Source: Septoria linicola (taxonomy: Eukaryota > Ascomycota > Dothideomycetes > Mycosphaerellales > Mycosphaerellaceae). From it: a DNA stretch of 64,000 nt. The notes below the pieces were generated by a model, which was not told the origin of the DNA, did no database searches, and saw only the letters and a program-made list of their open reading frames with translations. Of this stretch, positions 52,164 to 62,527 are shown piece by piece. The first letter of the stretch is position 1; each line of letters begins with the position of its first letter. A program made the position numbers and the translations under genes. The stretch lies in assembly GCA_024114885.1 (NCBI GenBank), contig CP099418.1, forward strand, positions 3,100,001 through 3,164,000, in the 5' to 3' direction.

Positions 52164-53024
52164 ATGGTGACCACACGCAGCGGCGAATCGACAGAAACGC
52201 CTACAAAGCCGACTACGCGATCAACGACACGAGCGACAGCATCGCCTCAGCCACCGACTCCGACGCGCACACGAGCGAATGCAGAATCGCCAGCAGCGCC
52301 CACGACGAGCAAGAAAGCGCGAAATGCAGCCTGGGCGCATACTCCAAGCAACCTGACGTTGATATGGCTTGCTATCAGCTTACCACTGGTGCTATGGGAT
52401 GCGGGCTACGTGCTGCTGCGTCCACACTCAATGCCCGGCGGCAAGTGGCACAGTCCGATATGGAAGCCATATGCACTTTACGCCGACATTGACTATGTCT
52501 ACGGCTTCCCAGCGCTTCAGGATAACAACCCGTGGACCGCGACTCAGACGTGGTTCAATGTGTTCGAGACGACGGGATATCTTGTCTATCTATATTGGGT
52601 CTATACGCACGGCCAGCAGGAGGCCGTGCAAGGCCGCGGCGCTCCAGACAAGAGTGTAATGGGGCAGTTGCGCGCCTTGAGCGAGAGCAGAACGCTTACG
52701 GGCACCGTTGCAGCTCACGCAGTGCTGTTGGCGTTCAGCATTGCGAGCTTGACCTTTTTCAAGACTGTCATGTACTGTACGTCCGACAAATACACTCCGA
52801 TCAGATGCGCGAATCATCTCACTGACATTTCTATAGGGCTTCTCGAATACCTTTCAGGGTGGCATAACATTGGACACAACAGCTTTGGGACTCTAGTTGT
52901 GTACTGGATCTTGCCCAATGGTGCTTGGCTCGTCGGTCCATCCTACATGATGTACGTCTTTGGCCAGGAAATTCTCCAAGGGCTCGAAGTGGCCGCGGGA
53001 GGATCATCACGGAAAACCAAGTAG
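52164..53024 (+). CDS. Multi-pass membrane protein, EBP/EXPERA-like
   Basis: Two exons, 52164..52776 and 52837..53024, give 266 aa; splicing out the 60-bp intron turns an awkward hydrophilic insert into a continuous helix, FFKTVMYWLLEYLSGWHNIG. The first ~55 residues are Thr/Pro/Arg-rich and disordered (TPTKPTTRSTTRATASPQPP). At least four hydrophobic helices follow: NLTLIWLAISLPLVLWDAGY, TGYLVYLYWVYTHGQQ, AAHAVLLAFSIASLTFFKTV and FGTLVVYWILPNGAWLVGPS. The WDAGYVLLRPHSMPGG motif and the helix order recall the emopamil-binding/EXPERA fold (sterol isomerase relatives), though the catalytic His/Glu set is not identified. Calls of 'transcription factor' for such proteins are unsupported by the sequence. 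Confidence 0.65.
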   Translation: MVTTRSGESTETPTKPTTRSTTRATASPQPPTPTRTRANAESPAAPTTSKKARNAAWAHTPSNLTLIWLAISLPLVLWDAGYVLLRPHSMPGGKWHSPIWKPYALYADIDYVYGFPALQDNNPWTATQTWFNVFETTGYLVYLYWVYTHGQQEAVQGRGAPDKSVMGQLRALSESRTLTGTVAAHAVLLAFSIASLTFFKTVMYCTSDKYTPIRCANHLTDISIGLLEYLSGWHNIGHNSFGTLVVYWILPNGAWLVGPSYMMYVFGQEILQGLEVAAGGSSRKTK

Positions 53025-53694
53025 ATAGAGCTATATCGCACTTGCATTGCTCGTGCTTGACCTTTCCTGCCTATGAGAACGGAACGTGTTGGCATGTCGT
53101 TGCCATAGATCTCTGCTCGATTGGTGAATACTACGATCAATACATGAGCTACAGGCGCAGAGCATACCAGCCTCGCACGAGATCAACGTCCAGTGGCATA
53201 TCGTAGAAGGCTGCTTGAATCACCTCCAAAGCTCAGCTTTGAAGCTCAAGACCCACATCGAAGATGACAAGGGTTCATCCGGTCCTCCTTTCCTCTCCGT
53301 CGACCTCTTCACCCTCTCCTTCACGTCACTTTCAAGCCACGCTCGCACGACTAGACTGCTACATTGCAAAGACGGCTCACATCGTGGGAGTCGTGCAGAA
53401 ATGTGATGCAAGATCTGGCTGTCTGGTTCAGGGTGCCACCCTATCAAATCCCGATTCCACGACACGAGGCCCTGATGACTTCGGGCTAATAGCCCAAGTT
53501 CGACAAGCTTGTCTGCAGGTACAACCTTAGAGCTGCTTCTGTTGATCTACACTTTACACAAAGATGCGCGAGCTGGCCGAGATGGATGATTTGAATGCGG
53601 GATGAAGCAATGTCTTGGGCACTGCTGAGCACATAAAACCCGGCTTCCTGCTCGACAGAGTCATGACTTAGGTAGGCATTTTGGATCATTCAAC
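53025..53694. other. Intergenic region, no gene seen
   Basis: 670 bp between two forward genes. Short frames on both strands are shadow-like. The GC-normal sequence shows no repeat or RNA gene; it should contain the promoter of the secreted phytase-like gene. Confidence 0.4.
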
Positions 53695-55323
53695 ATGCTG
53701 TTCTCAAGAAGCTTGCTGGCCACTGTGCCATTTATTGTTTCCATCTCAGCTCGACCACAATTTGATGGTGGAGCTAGCAACTCGGTTGTCAACTCGACGA
53801 CATGCAACGGCAAGACTTATGTCTACAACGAGCTTGCTGGATATGGCTTCATCGCAAACAACGCCAGAGACAAGTTTGGAGATACAATTGGCGGTATTGG
53901 ATCTTCGATTGCCATTGACAAGCTGTGAGTACAGATGTGATTCAACAGGTGAAGATGTTGCTGATGTACTACCAGGTCATGGGTTCGCCTACCTAACAAT
54001 GTGTACACTGGACTCCTCTATGCATTGCCAGACAGAGGCTGGAACACAGAGGGTACTCTGAATTACCAGAACCGTATTCAGAAGTTCTTAATCACATTCA
54101 CCCCAAACGCTTCCGCCACTGTTGCCAACCCTTCGCCGCCCAACATTCAGTTCAAGTACCTCGACACCATTCTTTTGACTGACCCTGCCGGTAGTCCGGC
54201 CGTTGGACTTGATGGCGGTCTCTCGGGCCCATACCTCACATTCCCAGGATACAGCTTTGAATTCCCGTCCGCCAACTACACTGGTGATGGCTTCGGAGGC
54301 GCTGGAGAAGGTGGATACCGACTCGTCATCGATGCTGAAGGTCTTGTGCTTGGTAACGATGCTACTTTCTGGGTCAGCGACGAGTACGGGGATTTCGTGT
54401 ACAATTTCAACCAGGCTGGCCGCATGATCGGAGCTATCCGTCCTCCAGATGCCTTCATCCCACAGCGCAACGGTGCTCAATCCTTCAGCTCCGACAATGC
54501 GCCTCGTTACAATCCAGCGCTTCGACCAACACCACGTAACCCAGTCACTGGCCGTGCGAACAACCAAGGCCTGGAAGGCTTGAGCACCAACCCTCTCGGG
54601 ACCAAATTGTATGCTCTTGCTCAGTCCGCTCTTCGGCAAGACAGCGGCTCTGGCAACCCTACCACTCGCAATGCACGTCTCCTGGTGTACGACATCTCGG
54701 GCCTGAACCGCCGCTCTCCACGACTTGAAGCCGAGTACGTGGTCCCATTGTCGAACGTGATGCCTGGCAACCCCGCTAGCAACATCGCCAGACAGTCTGA
54801 GATCCACTACATTAGTGATACTCAATTCCTGATTCTTGCTCGTGACTCTGGTGCCGGACGCGGCCAAGGTGCTAGCACCACCAGCATCTACCGCCACGTA
54901 GATGTGTTCGACATTAGCAGAGCCACCAACATTGCTGGCAAGTCGGATGCCACTGCCTCCTCGATTGCTCCAGGCGGAGTCCTACTGGCCAACACAACTG
55001 CTTCCCAGTACTGCTCATGGTTGGACTACAACGTCAATAGCCAGCTCAACCGCTTCGGTGTGCGCAACGGCGGTGCACAGTCTGATGGCCTTTTGAACGA
55101 GAAATGGGAGTCTCTTGCTGTTGTGCCTGTCAACCCTGCACTTGGCGGCCTGGATGGCAACTATTACATCCTGAGTTTCTCGGACAACGACTTCATCACA
55201 CAGGACGGCTATCTCAAGGGCGGCGAGTTCCGCTACTCTGACAGCACTGGATATTCGCTCGACAACCAGGCCTTGTTGTTCAGAGTGCAGCTGCCTCGGG
55301 GCTCTTTCCCTCTGTTGGGCTGA
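53695..55323 (+). CDS. Secreted esterase-like/phytase-like beta-propeller protein
   Basis: Two exons, 53695..53924 and 53976..55323, give 525 aa with a 51-bp intron. The signal peptide is clear: MLFSRSLLATVPFIVSISAR PQ, with cleavage near Ala19. The mature protein is strand-rich and has the landmarks of the 'esterase-like activity of phytase' family: DTIGGIGSSIAIDKLSWVRL, VYTGLLYALPDRGWNTEGTL, GNDATFWVSDEYGDFVYNFN, RPTPRNPVTGRANNQGLEGL, ARLLVYDISGLNRRSPRLEA and EKWESLAVVPVNPALGGLDG. NxS/T sites occur (NST, NAS, NYT, NTT). Members hydrolyse phosphoesters including phytate in some species, but most fungal copies are untested. The exact substrate is unknown. A polyadenylation-like AATAAA occurs at 55434-55439. 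Confidence 0.85.
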
Positions 55324-55553
55324 AAGTAGGCTGTGCAGAGAAAGTTGTATCAAGTGGCCTATAGTGAGAAACTATGTCAACAGAGACTATACAGCCCTTT
55401 TAGACAAACGGCGATATTTCGTATATCAACTTGAATAAAGCTTATTTGATACCTCCATGCATGTGAAACAGGCCGAGGCGTCATTCCTTCACGAATTCCA
55501 ATGTTCATCTTGTGTCTGCACAACAACATCACCATTTCTGCTTTGCACGCATC

Positions 55554-56513
55554 ATGTCCACCGTGGAAGTGCCAGGCGTGTCCGCCATAGAGGGCAGCCT
55601 TGTCACTGATGACAACGTCAGCTTATACACGCGCACGTGGAGCTGTCCGGAAGAGACATTAAAGGCGCGTCTCGTGTTCGTCCACGGCTTTAGTGATCAC
55701 TGCAACTTCTACGGCATCCTCTTCCCGACACTTGCGAAACAAGGAATCAAGACGTACGCTTACGATCAGCGGGGATGGGGGAGATCGGTCAAGCAGCAGA
55801 GCGACAAGGGAAACACCGGCAATACCGAGCGCATCTTGGGCGATTTGACATGTTTCTTGAAGCAGATCTTGGACCATGAAACAGAGAAGGAACTGCCGTT
55901 GTACTTGATGGGACACAGCATGGGTGGCGGCGAGGTGCTCCACTACGCCGCCAATGGGCCTCGGGACATCACTAGCAGAATCAGAGGATATCTGTGCGAA
56001 GCGCCGTTCATCGCTCTCCACGAGGAGTCTCGACCTTGGAAGCCTACTGTTGTGCTAGGCCGCCTAGCCAGCAAGATCGTGCCGCAGAGGCAAATGGTGC
56101 AGAAGCTCGACGCGAAGAAATTATGTCGGGATGCCGACGTGGTGAAGGAGTGGGAAGACGACGAGTTGTGCCACGACACGGGCACACTAGAGTGCCTGGC
56201 TGCAATGCTGGACCGCGCGGCTGAGCTAGAAGAAGGCAAAGCTGTCATCAAAGAAGGCAGTGGAGAGGGAGGGAAGACGAGACTATGGGTAGGTTTTGGA
56301 ACTGGCGACTACGTCTTGAGCTACGGCTCGTGCGAGAAATGGTTCAAAGGATTAAAGATTGAAGACAAGGAGTTTAGAGCCTATGAAGGTTGGACGCACA
56401 AGCTACATAGCGAGCCGGGAGACGACAAGAAGATGTTTGCAGCGGACGTGAGTAAATGGATTCTGGATCGAAGCGGACCTCTGAGTGGACTGGCGGTAAA
56501 GCCGAGACTATAG
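55554..56513 (+). CDS. Monoacylglycerol lipase-type serine hydrolase
   Basis: A single-exon 319-aa alpha/beta hydrolase of the monoglyceride lipase family (yeast Yju3 group), which releases fatty acid and glycerol from monoacylglycerol, usually at lipid droplets or the ER. ATG 55554 gives MSTVEVPGVSAIEGSL; the frame extends upstream only from a non-ATG codon. The oxyanion-side motif is VFVHGFSDHCNFYGIL, the nucleophile elbow is LMGHSMGGGEVLHYAAN (GxSxG with Ser), the acid is in WVGFGTGDYVLSYGSCEKWF and the catalytic His in YEGWTHKLHSEPGD. The DQRGWGRS motif fits the family. All triad residues are present, so activity is expected. No signal peptide or membrane segment is seen. Confidence 0.93.
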   Translation: MSTVEVPGVSAIEGSLVTDDNVSLYTRTWSCPEETLKARLVFVHGFSDHCNFYGILFPTLAKQGIKTYAYDQRGWGRSVKQQSDKGNTGNTERILGDLTCFLKQILDHETEKELPLYLMGHSMGGGEVLHYAANGPRDITSRIRGYLCEAPFIALHEESRPWKPTVVLGRLASKIVPQRQMVQKLDAKKLCRDADVVKEWEDDELCHDTGTLECLAAMLDRAAELEEGKAVIKEGSGEGGKTRLWVGFGTGDYVLSYGSCEKWFKGLKIEDKEFRAYEGWTHKLHSEPGDDKKMFAADVSKWILDRSGPLSGLAVKPRL

Positions 56514-56698
56514 GTGATCTCGCAATGAGTTATGAATAATGTCTGAATCCAAAGCTACCTTTTACAAGATTCAATCGTCCGCGTTGCTCCATATGCGTAC
56601 TGTTACCATCCACTTCTGACTGCCTACTCGTTCAGGGCTAGGTTCCCAATCGTGATGTTGACCCATGACTAAACACACAGGCGTTTCGAACGAGTCCC

Positions 56699-58508
56699 TT
56701 AGCTGGTGACCTGGTCCTGCACGCGGCGGAGCAGTGGCTGACTCTCGCCATCCGCGCCATCAGGCTTGGGATATGGCAACCTCCGGAATTCGCCTTTGTT
56801 GACCTTTGAGACACGCCACGTGCCCTCTGACTTGGCATCATCGAAGAACTCCTGGTTCTCCTCGAAGCTTCGACCTCCTGTCTCTGGCGAGTAGAGATAG
56901 GTCCATCCGCCAGCGATGAGATTCGTGGCAGCAAAGACCAGATAAATATAGAAGTAGAGGTTGTTGAAGAGGATGGGTGTGATCAATGTCACTGTGAAAT
57001 TGGCGAGGCCCTAAACACATGTGAGTAAACGTGACTTGAGAGACTGGAGTGTTTTGCATACCCAAATAATCACAGACACAGCCGTGCCTTGTGCCCTCAC
57101 TGCTGTGGGAAAGATCTCGGTCGGGATGAGCCAGACTGGTGTCAACCACCCGATACCGAAAGCGCCAGTCGCGATAAACAACGAAATGATGCCAGGAATG
57201 GCGACAGCGTTGACCTGGATTCCGAGATCCTCGTGGTAGCGGGATAGTCCTCCAAAGAGGGCGAGAAGGAGGAAGCAAGTCGTCATAGTACCAGAGCCAA
57301 AGAGCATAAGGCTACGGCGCCCCAGAGCGTCGATCAGGATCCATGCAAAGGTCATCAGGATGAAATAGGACACAAAGTTGGCCATGGTGAGGTACTCGGA
57401 GAGTCTTACACCGTAGCCAAGTTGCTCGAAGATCTGTGGTCCGTACACACTGACAGCGCCATAGCCTGTCAGAGCCTGGTTGACTTGGCCCATGATGGTG
57501 AGCATCTAGCACATGTTAGCTGCTTTATCCCGAAAGCCCGACCAAGAATAATTACCGTTGGGTGGAATTGGGTATGTCCAGGTGTGAACATCTCCTTGTA
57601 CCCAATATCATCGCTCTCCTCTTCCGAGGCCTTGACCAGTTCCTCGCATTTCTTCTTCGCATCTTCCTCACCCATGATTTCCTTCAAAGACTGAGTGGCA
57701 TCGTCAGTTCGATCGTGGTGCACATACCATCGTGGACCTGGATAGGTGTCAGCTGCTCGATTGAATCGATTGCTTTGGCCGTGGATATGACTCACTCTCA
57801 GGTAGCCAGTAGATGAACCCAAAGAGAGATATGGGATATGCTTGCATGACGATGATCGGTATCCGCCATGCCCACTCAGAATACTTGCCCAGATGGACCG
57901 TCAATGCCAGGTTGATGGCGAATGCCATGTTCAAGCCGAATATGTTGGCCTGGAATTCTTGGGCCAGCGCCTTTCCGCGGCTATCATCAGAACTGAGCTC
58001 AGCGGAGTAGATGGGTACAACACTATCCACGCCGCCTACCCCCAGGCCCATGATGATTCGTCCAAGGTACATCACTATCAATGGCGCTATCCCCTCGGTG
58101 AATCCAAGCCCAGCAATGAACATGATTAGATTACCGAGTGAAGCTACGGCAAGGGATCCGAACAGGCCAGGCTTTCTACCATACTTGTCTGCGAACCAAG
58201 AGAAGAAGACTGCTCCCACAGCACAGCCGAGATAGTACACAGAGACGATGACACCGACTTGGGGATCTTCTTCTGCAATGCCCATGGTCGACAGATAATT
58301 GGCATTCGTGTTGATGAGACTCATCATGCCTTGATCGTAGCCATAGAGGGCAATGGCTGTGGACGAAAACGCCACGACCTACACCGAAGATGACAGTGAG
58401 CACACATACTGCAGACGCCTATGTTGATAGTGTTGCTGGAAAATTGAAGTCATGAAAGTCTCTGACCTGCATCTTCTTATCGCCCAAGAAGTTCTTGATT
58501 GCCGCCAT
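56699..58508 (-). CDS. MFS sugar transporter (lactose/hexose permease-like)
   Basis: Five exons, 58508..58467, 58378..57796, 57737..57556, 57505..57062 and 57010..56699, give 520 aa. The N-terminus MAAIKNFLGDKKMQ leads directly into helix 1 (VVAFSSTAIALYGYDQGMMS). Sugar-porter motifs: WFADKYGRKPGLFGSLAVAS, GRIIMGLGVGGVDSVVPIYS with AELSSDDSRGKALAQEFQAN, YWLPESPRWYVHHDRTDDAT (the PESPRW loop), LTIMGQVNQALTGYGAVSVY and GPQIFEQLGYG, IDALGRRSLMLFG, and YSPETGGRSFEENQEFF after helix 12. The helix-7 motif (QALTGYGAVSVYGP) departs from the glucose-porter QQ-TGIN, suggesting a different sugar or sugar acid. It lies beside the UstYa-like gene but is not clearly part of a cluster. Confidence 0.9.
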
Positions 58509-59077
58509 CCTGGTCGATGTTCTTGGCGGATTGCAGGGCCTGCGATCTGTGATTGTCTTCCCGGGATGTCTTGCAGACCAGAGATCTTGTGTTACTCGAT
58601 CTCTTCTCACAAGATCACGCCTGCTCAGAAAGAGTGTGTCGGTGCTTGTGTGAGGACAGAAAACTTCTCTGGAAGCGAAGGACCGCGTGATAGCGGCGAT
58701 CTTTCTGATGACGTACAGATCGCTCAACAGCATGAACCCTTTATGGCGGTCAGTCAACATAGAACAAGACTGTCGAGACATTTGATACGAGGGTCATTCA
58801 GCTATTATCGCGATATCACACGCCGCATCAAGAAATGAACGACTTCGCCCTTTCTGCATTGTTCTTGCGGTCACGAACTGGCAGAATAATTCCACCCAGA
58901 AGCCAATACATTAACAAGCGACCACCCTTGATGAGAGTAATGTAGTTGGGGTTACCATATCGCAATGATGCCTGATCTGAGAGCTTTTGAACATCTCGTC
59001 CGATCTATGACAAGATGTCACAGCTTGAAACTCTTCGAGGTAAAATGACTTGAAGCAAGACGATCACGGTTCGTGAA
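58509..59077. other. Region between the sugar transporter start and the UstYa-like gene end
   Basis: 569 bp. A frame at 58452..58838 forward is antisense/promoter sequence without any supporting feature. It should include the sugar transporter promoter. Confidence 0.4.
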
Positions 59078-60110
59078 TTATGAGCTATCTATGGCTTCCA
59101 GGTGCTTCGCTAGATTGGCCGGCGGGGGATGTTGCTTGCCAACCCTATGAGTGCGATTAAATCTTTGATATCCCCACTCTCTAATTTTCGCGAAGTTGCG
59201 GCATGTATGCACTTGATCTGATTCGATAAAGTTACGCCCGTTCTTTCCCATGCCCTCCCACCAGCGGGTCGGGATGAGGGTGAGGTCTCCATTACATTGA
59301 ACGTTCTGGCGAACGATATCAAGACAGTGATCTATGTACTGTCAGCATCCGTTAGATGTTCGAATGCGCAGAGAGAAACACTCACCAATATGGTACTGCT
59401 GAAACTTAGCTGACCCATGCTGATGCTCTTGATAGTGGTCCTTGTAAAGCGCCTTCCGCAGCATATTCACACAGTGCAAAGTGTGAAGGACATCCAGGCC
59501 GGCGACGTAACCACCCTCGTGCTTGGGTGAATCTGGATATCTGTAATATTGCTCGTAGTCTGGGCCCCACGCTTGGAGTGCTTCCTCATCATTAATCAGA
59601 AAGTAACGATCTGATAATGGTCCATGTCAGTGTCTTTGGACCCACAGGCGGCGCACCAGCTGACTTACGTCTTATCAACTTGTTCCAAGCGCGGTCCATC
59701 GCCTTCGTCGGAGTGCCTGTGTACACGGTCTCGTGCTCGTCGTAGTCGAAGTAGGGCTCGCCTTCATCATCGAATTGCGCGGACCCAGAAAAGCGGACCT
59801 GCTCCAGTTCGACAGATTTTCTTGCAGGTCCAAAGTCCGTGTCATAGATCTGAGCTTTTTGGCTATTGCCATCGTTGAGGAGAAGATTAGTTGCGAAACC
59901 GAGCAAGAACACTCCCACCAGTGCCACACCGCACAAGACAAGTTTCGTCTTGGTCAATTGGACTGTCCTGCGCGACCATGACCCTCCTCGGCAGCACCGG
60001 CAAGCAGACTCAGAAGCTCCTTCATCATCTGGTGTCTGGTCTACATCTTTCTCATTCTCAAACTCGTCCTCCGGCACTAGCGGTGCATACTCTCTCTCCA
60101 ACGAAACCAT
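59078..60110 (-). CDS. UstYa-like oxidase (DUF3328)
   Basis: UstYa-family proteins are membrane-anchored oxidases that act in fungal ribosomal-peptide (dikaritin) and other secondary-metabolite pathways, for example cyclisation in ustiloxin biosynthesis. Three exons, 60110..59669, 59610..59386 and 59331..59078, give 306 aa. A cytosolic acidic head (LEREYAPLVPEDEFENEKDV) with a Cys pair precedes one membrane helix at about 70-90 (LVLCGVALVGVFLLGFATNL). The lumenal domain carries both HxxHC motifs that define the family: VLHTLHCVNML and YHIDHCLDIVRQ, plus VYTGTPTKAMDRAWNKL and CRNFAKIREWGYQR. Intron 2 interrupts the second motif (HI|DHC). ATG 60110 is the first ATG; the frame extends upstream only from a TTG. 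The nearby transporter and NmrA-like gene are suggestive, but no core gene is seen. Confidence 0.88.
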
Positions 60111-60997
60111 GACCTGGCCGGAAGTCTTGTTGTACCTGTAGAGGGAAGCTTTTATCCTCAAGTGGGGTTCGAGATGGCTGTACTACGGCTGAGTGTAGGC
60201 CCGCCGATTCTGTCTGCTTCTTTAGTGCAATATGTCTTTCGAGAGAGGGGGTGAAGAGTCGCCAGACGAGGATTCGGCTGGCACATATTGTGCATGAGCC
60301 ACATCATCCCAACCATAACGCAAATGCATTTCCGTGAACTAGAGCAGCTCGCCAGCTTCAGTGAAACACGTACTATCAGCGTTACAAGAGGTGAGGCTTG
60401 CATGCCCCGGTCTTGTATGTTGCTGCGAACGCCGTGGCACTCCAGCTTTTGTTTAGTGGCATGTGCTTTTCCGGGTCGGCTATTGGTTCGAAGCTGAAAC
60501 ACTTCAAGGTTCTTTGCTCTTCCCTGCTCGACCTCGACGTCCTCGCCAGCACTCCGCGGCGGGCATGAAGATGCGCTATTTGTATGGTGCTTTACATGCT
60601 GGGCATTGATCATGGCAGCTATGCACAGCACTTCTGGTTGCGTTGATGCGCAAACCTTCTACTATTAGCAGAAAATCCTGCTTTGGAAAGCAATCGCTCT
60701 TGAATCAAGCCTCGCAAGCATGCTCGCTTGTCGGCTCATGTTTGCACCGAGGAATCGCAATGCACACTCACGGAACAGAAGGACGCAACAATGCTGCTGC
60801 GTTCGTCACGGACACTTACGGCTCTATTAACAAATCGAACACACACATGAGTGTAGCGGCAACGAATCGATGCGTCGGAACTTGACAGTTCAGCCATCAC
60901 CACTGCACTGATGAGGAATCAATAGATGGTGGCGTCGACATAGCTGGAGAATGAACGGAAGCGAGTCTGTTGCTATGAAGGGATATGGTCTCTACAC
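60111..60997. other. Intergenic region, no gene or RiPP precursor seen
   Basis: 887 bp between two reverse-strand genes, the UstYa-like gene and the NmrA-like gene. It was read on both strands for a UstA-like precursor (signal peptide plus tandem KR-bounded repeats), and none was found. Short frames (for example 60643..60885) are Ser/Cys/His-mixed with no repeats. Confidence 0.45.
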
Positions 60998-61945
60998 CTA
61001 AAATTCCCATGGCTTGTTATTCTCTGCCCACTTCTCCAAAGTCAGCTTCTCAGTGCCTTCGAGCAGCCACTTGTCATGAGTGCTTTGCTGCGTCTCCTGG
61101 TCTTTGCCGAAGTAAGAGTAGTAGCCTATCAGTGCCATCATTTCAGATATCTCCGACTTGATGACATCGGGCAAGAAAGAAGCATAAACTTCTGCTGGCA
61201 ATACGTTGAACTTGACTTCTCGTCCAGCGCTCGTTCCAATGGCCGTCAAGAAGTCTTTTGGTGTGGTCCAGACGCTTACGCCATGAACAAAGACGCCATT
61301 GGCCTTCTCTCCCGCCTCAAACAGGCCCAGGACGTACTTTCCCGTATCAATTCGAGGGTCAATCATTGGCCAGGCGATGTTCTCGTCGGGGAAAGGCAAT
61401 GACAATGCAGGGTTGCCATCTTCACCAGATTGGATCTGCTTCTTGGCTTCTTGTAAGAACATCGCGGGCATAAAGTATGATACTAGCATTTCTCCTTTGT
61501 TGGCTTCAATGTATTCCTTGACGATTGCTTTCGAATCGAAGTGTTCCACATGCTTGAGCTTTCCGTCGGTGATCTTCTCGGCATTTGGCAAGGCGGAGAA
61601 TACAAGATGTTTCACGCCAGAAGCCTGAGCCGCGTGAAATATGTTCTTGCCCTGCTTGATCTCGGTGTCCTTTGACATCGTGGACCAAAAGTCCGTGACA
61701 CCGAATGCACCGTAGGCACCATTCATGGCGGCTTTGAGTGAAGTTTCATCGTCCAGGTCTGCCTGCACCATCTCCACGCCTTTGGTTGTAAGAGCTCGAG
61801 ACTTGGCGCTTTCCACGTCGCGAGTTATGCCACGCAGAGCATATTTGGATGTGAGGTCTGGACGTGAGAGAACGACATCCAGAACCGATCCTCCCTGGTT
61901 GCCCGTGGCACCGAATACTGTCAGGATCTTCTTGCTGGCGGACAT
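60998..61945 (-). CDS. NmrA-like NAD(P)-binding family protein
   Basis: An intronless 315-aa Rossmann-fold protein of the NmrA/atypical SDR group. ATG 61945 opens MSASKKILTVFGATGNQGGS, with the GATGNQGGS dinucleotide loop right at the N-terminus. It continues LRGITRDVESAKSRALTTKG, VEMVQADLDDETSLKAAMNG with the acidic-rich loop, AYGAFGVTDFWSTMSKDTEI, KHLVFSALPNAEKITDG and the AWPMIDPRIDTGKYVLGLFE segment. The catalytic YxxxK of classical SDRs is absent, which is usual for NmrA-like proteins. Some sense redox state and control nitrogen or stress genes (NmrA, HSCARG); others are reductases such as isoflavone-reductase-like enzymes. The role here is undetermined. Confidence 0.88.
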   Translation of the reverse strand: MSASKKILTVFGATGNQGGSVLDVVLSRPDLTSKYALRGITRDVESAKSRALTTKGVEMVQADLDDETSLKAAMNGAYGAFGVTDFWSTMSKDTEIKQGKNIFHAAQASGVKHLVFSALPNAEKITDGKLKHVEHFDSKAIVKEYIEANKGEMLVSYFMPAMFLQEAKKQIQSGEDGNPALSLPFPDENIAWPMIDPRIDTGKYVLGLFEAGEKANGVFVHGVSVWTTPKDFLTAIGTSAGREVKFNVLPAEVYASFLPDVIKSEISEMMALIGYYSYFGKDQETQQSTHDKWLLEGTEKLTLEKWAENNKPWEF

Positions 61946-62527
61946 GATGGAGAATATTTATTGTGCTTGATGACGATGATAATGGTTGTTTTTGTCTTGA
62001 CTAGTTTCTAATGATGTTGAAGTACGTTCTCCTGTTTGATTTCAGCATGGAAGTGGCAGGATGTAGAACTTATAGCTCATCTTATCGTATAGCCTCGCTC
62101 CGTTTGTAAAGTCGTTAAGCATAGCATGCTGCTCTGCAACTCAGATTTGTCCGGCTTAGTCAAAAGCTCGCTCTTCCGCAACAGAGCTTCAGGGCGAGCT
62201 TCAAGCCACAGCCGAGCATTGCATATGACATCTGTCACGGCTTGACCATTCAAACACTTGCCCGCTTGAATCCTTCCAGTTCGCATGGCCTCGGTGATCC
62301 TGCAGTGGTTCTCCGCGTGCTTGTAACAGGAAGGATGCTTGGACGCGAGTCGAGCAGCATTGTCGCGCTGTCGACGGTGCGAGAGGGCTTCGGATGGCGT
62401 TCATTGGTCATGGTTATGTCAGCTTCAGATGAGCTTCCTGCGGCCGACAAATGCCGAGTCCGGCTCCTTTGTCAGTCGCCCTCGATGTCACCCGACGGTA
62501 CATCCGCCCCGGATATAGTGCACAGAT
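61946..62527. other. Intergenic region, no gene seen
   Basis: 582 bp between two reverse-strand genes; it holds the NmrA-like promoter and the 3' end of the Tm-1-like gene. The forward frame at 62242..62589 is an antisense-type frame without features. Confidence 0.4.

Noticed and set aside
54088..54897. 269-codon reverse frame
   Set aside because: Antisense shadow of the secreted phytase-like gene, which has a signal peptide and family motifs.
60480..60500. GGTTCGAA, resembling a tRNA B-box
   Set aside because: No A-box, acceptor stem or cloverleaf could be built around it; no tRNA gene was found anywhere in the window.
60111..60997. Search for a RiPP precursor beside the UstYa-like gene
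   Set aside because: No frame on either strand has a signal peptide followed by tandem core repeats with basic cleavage sites.
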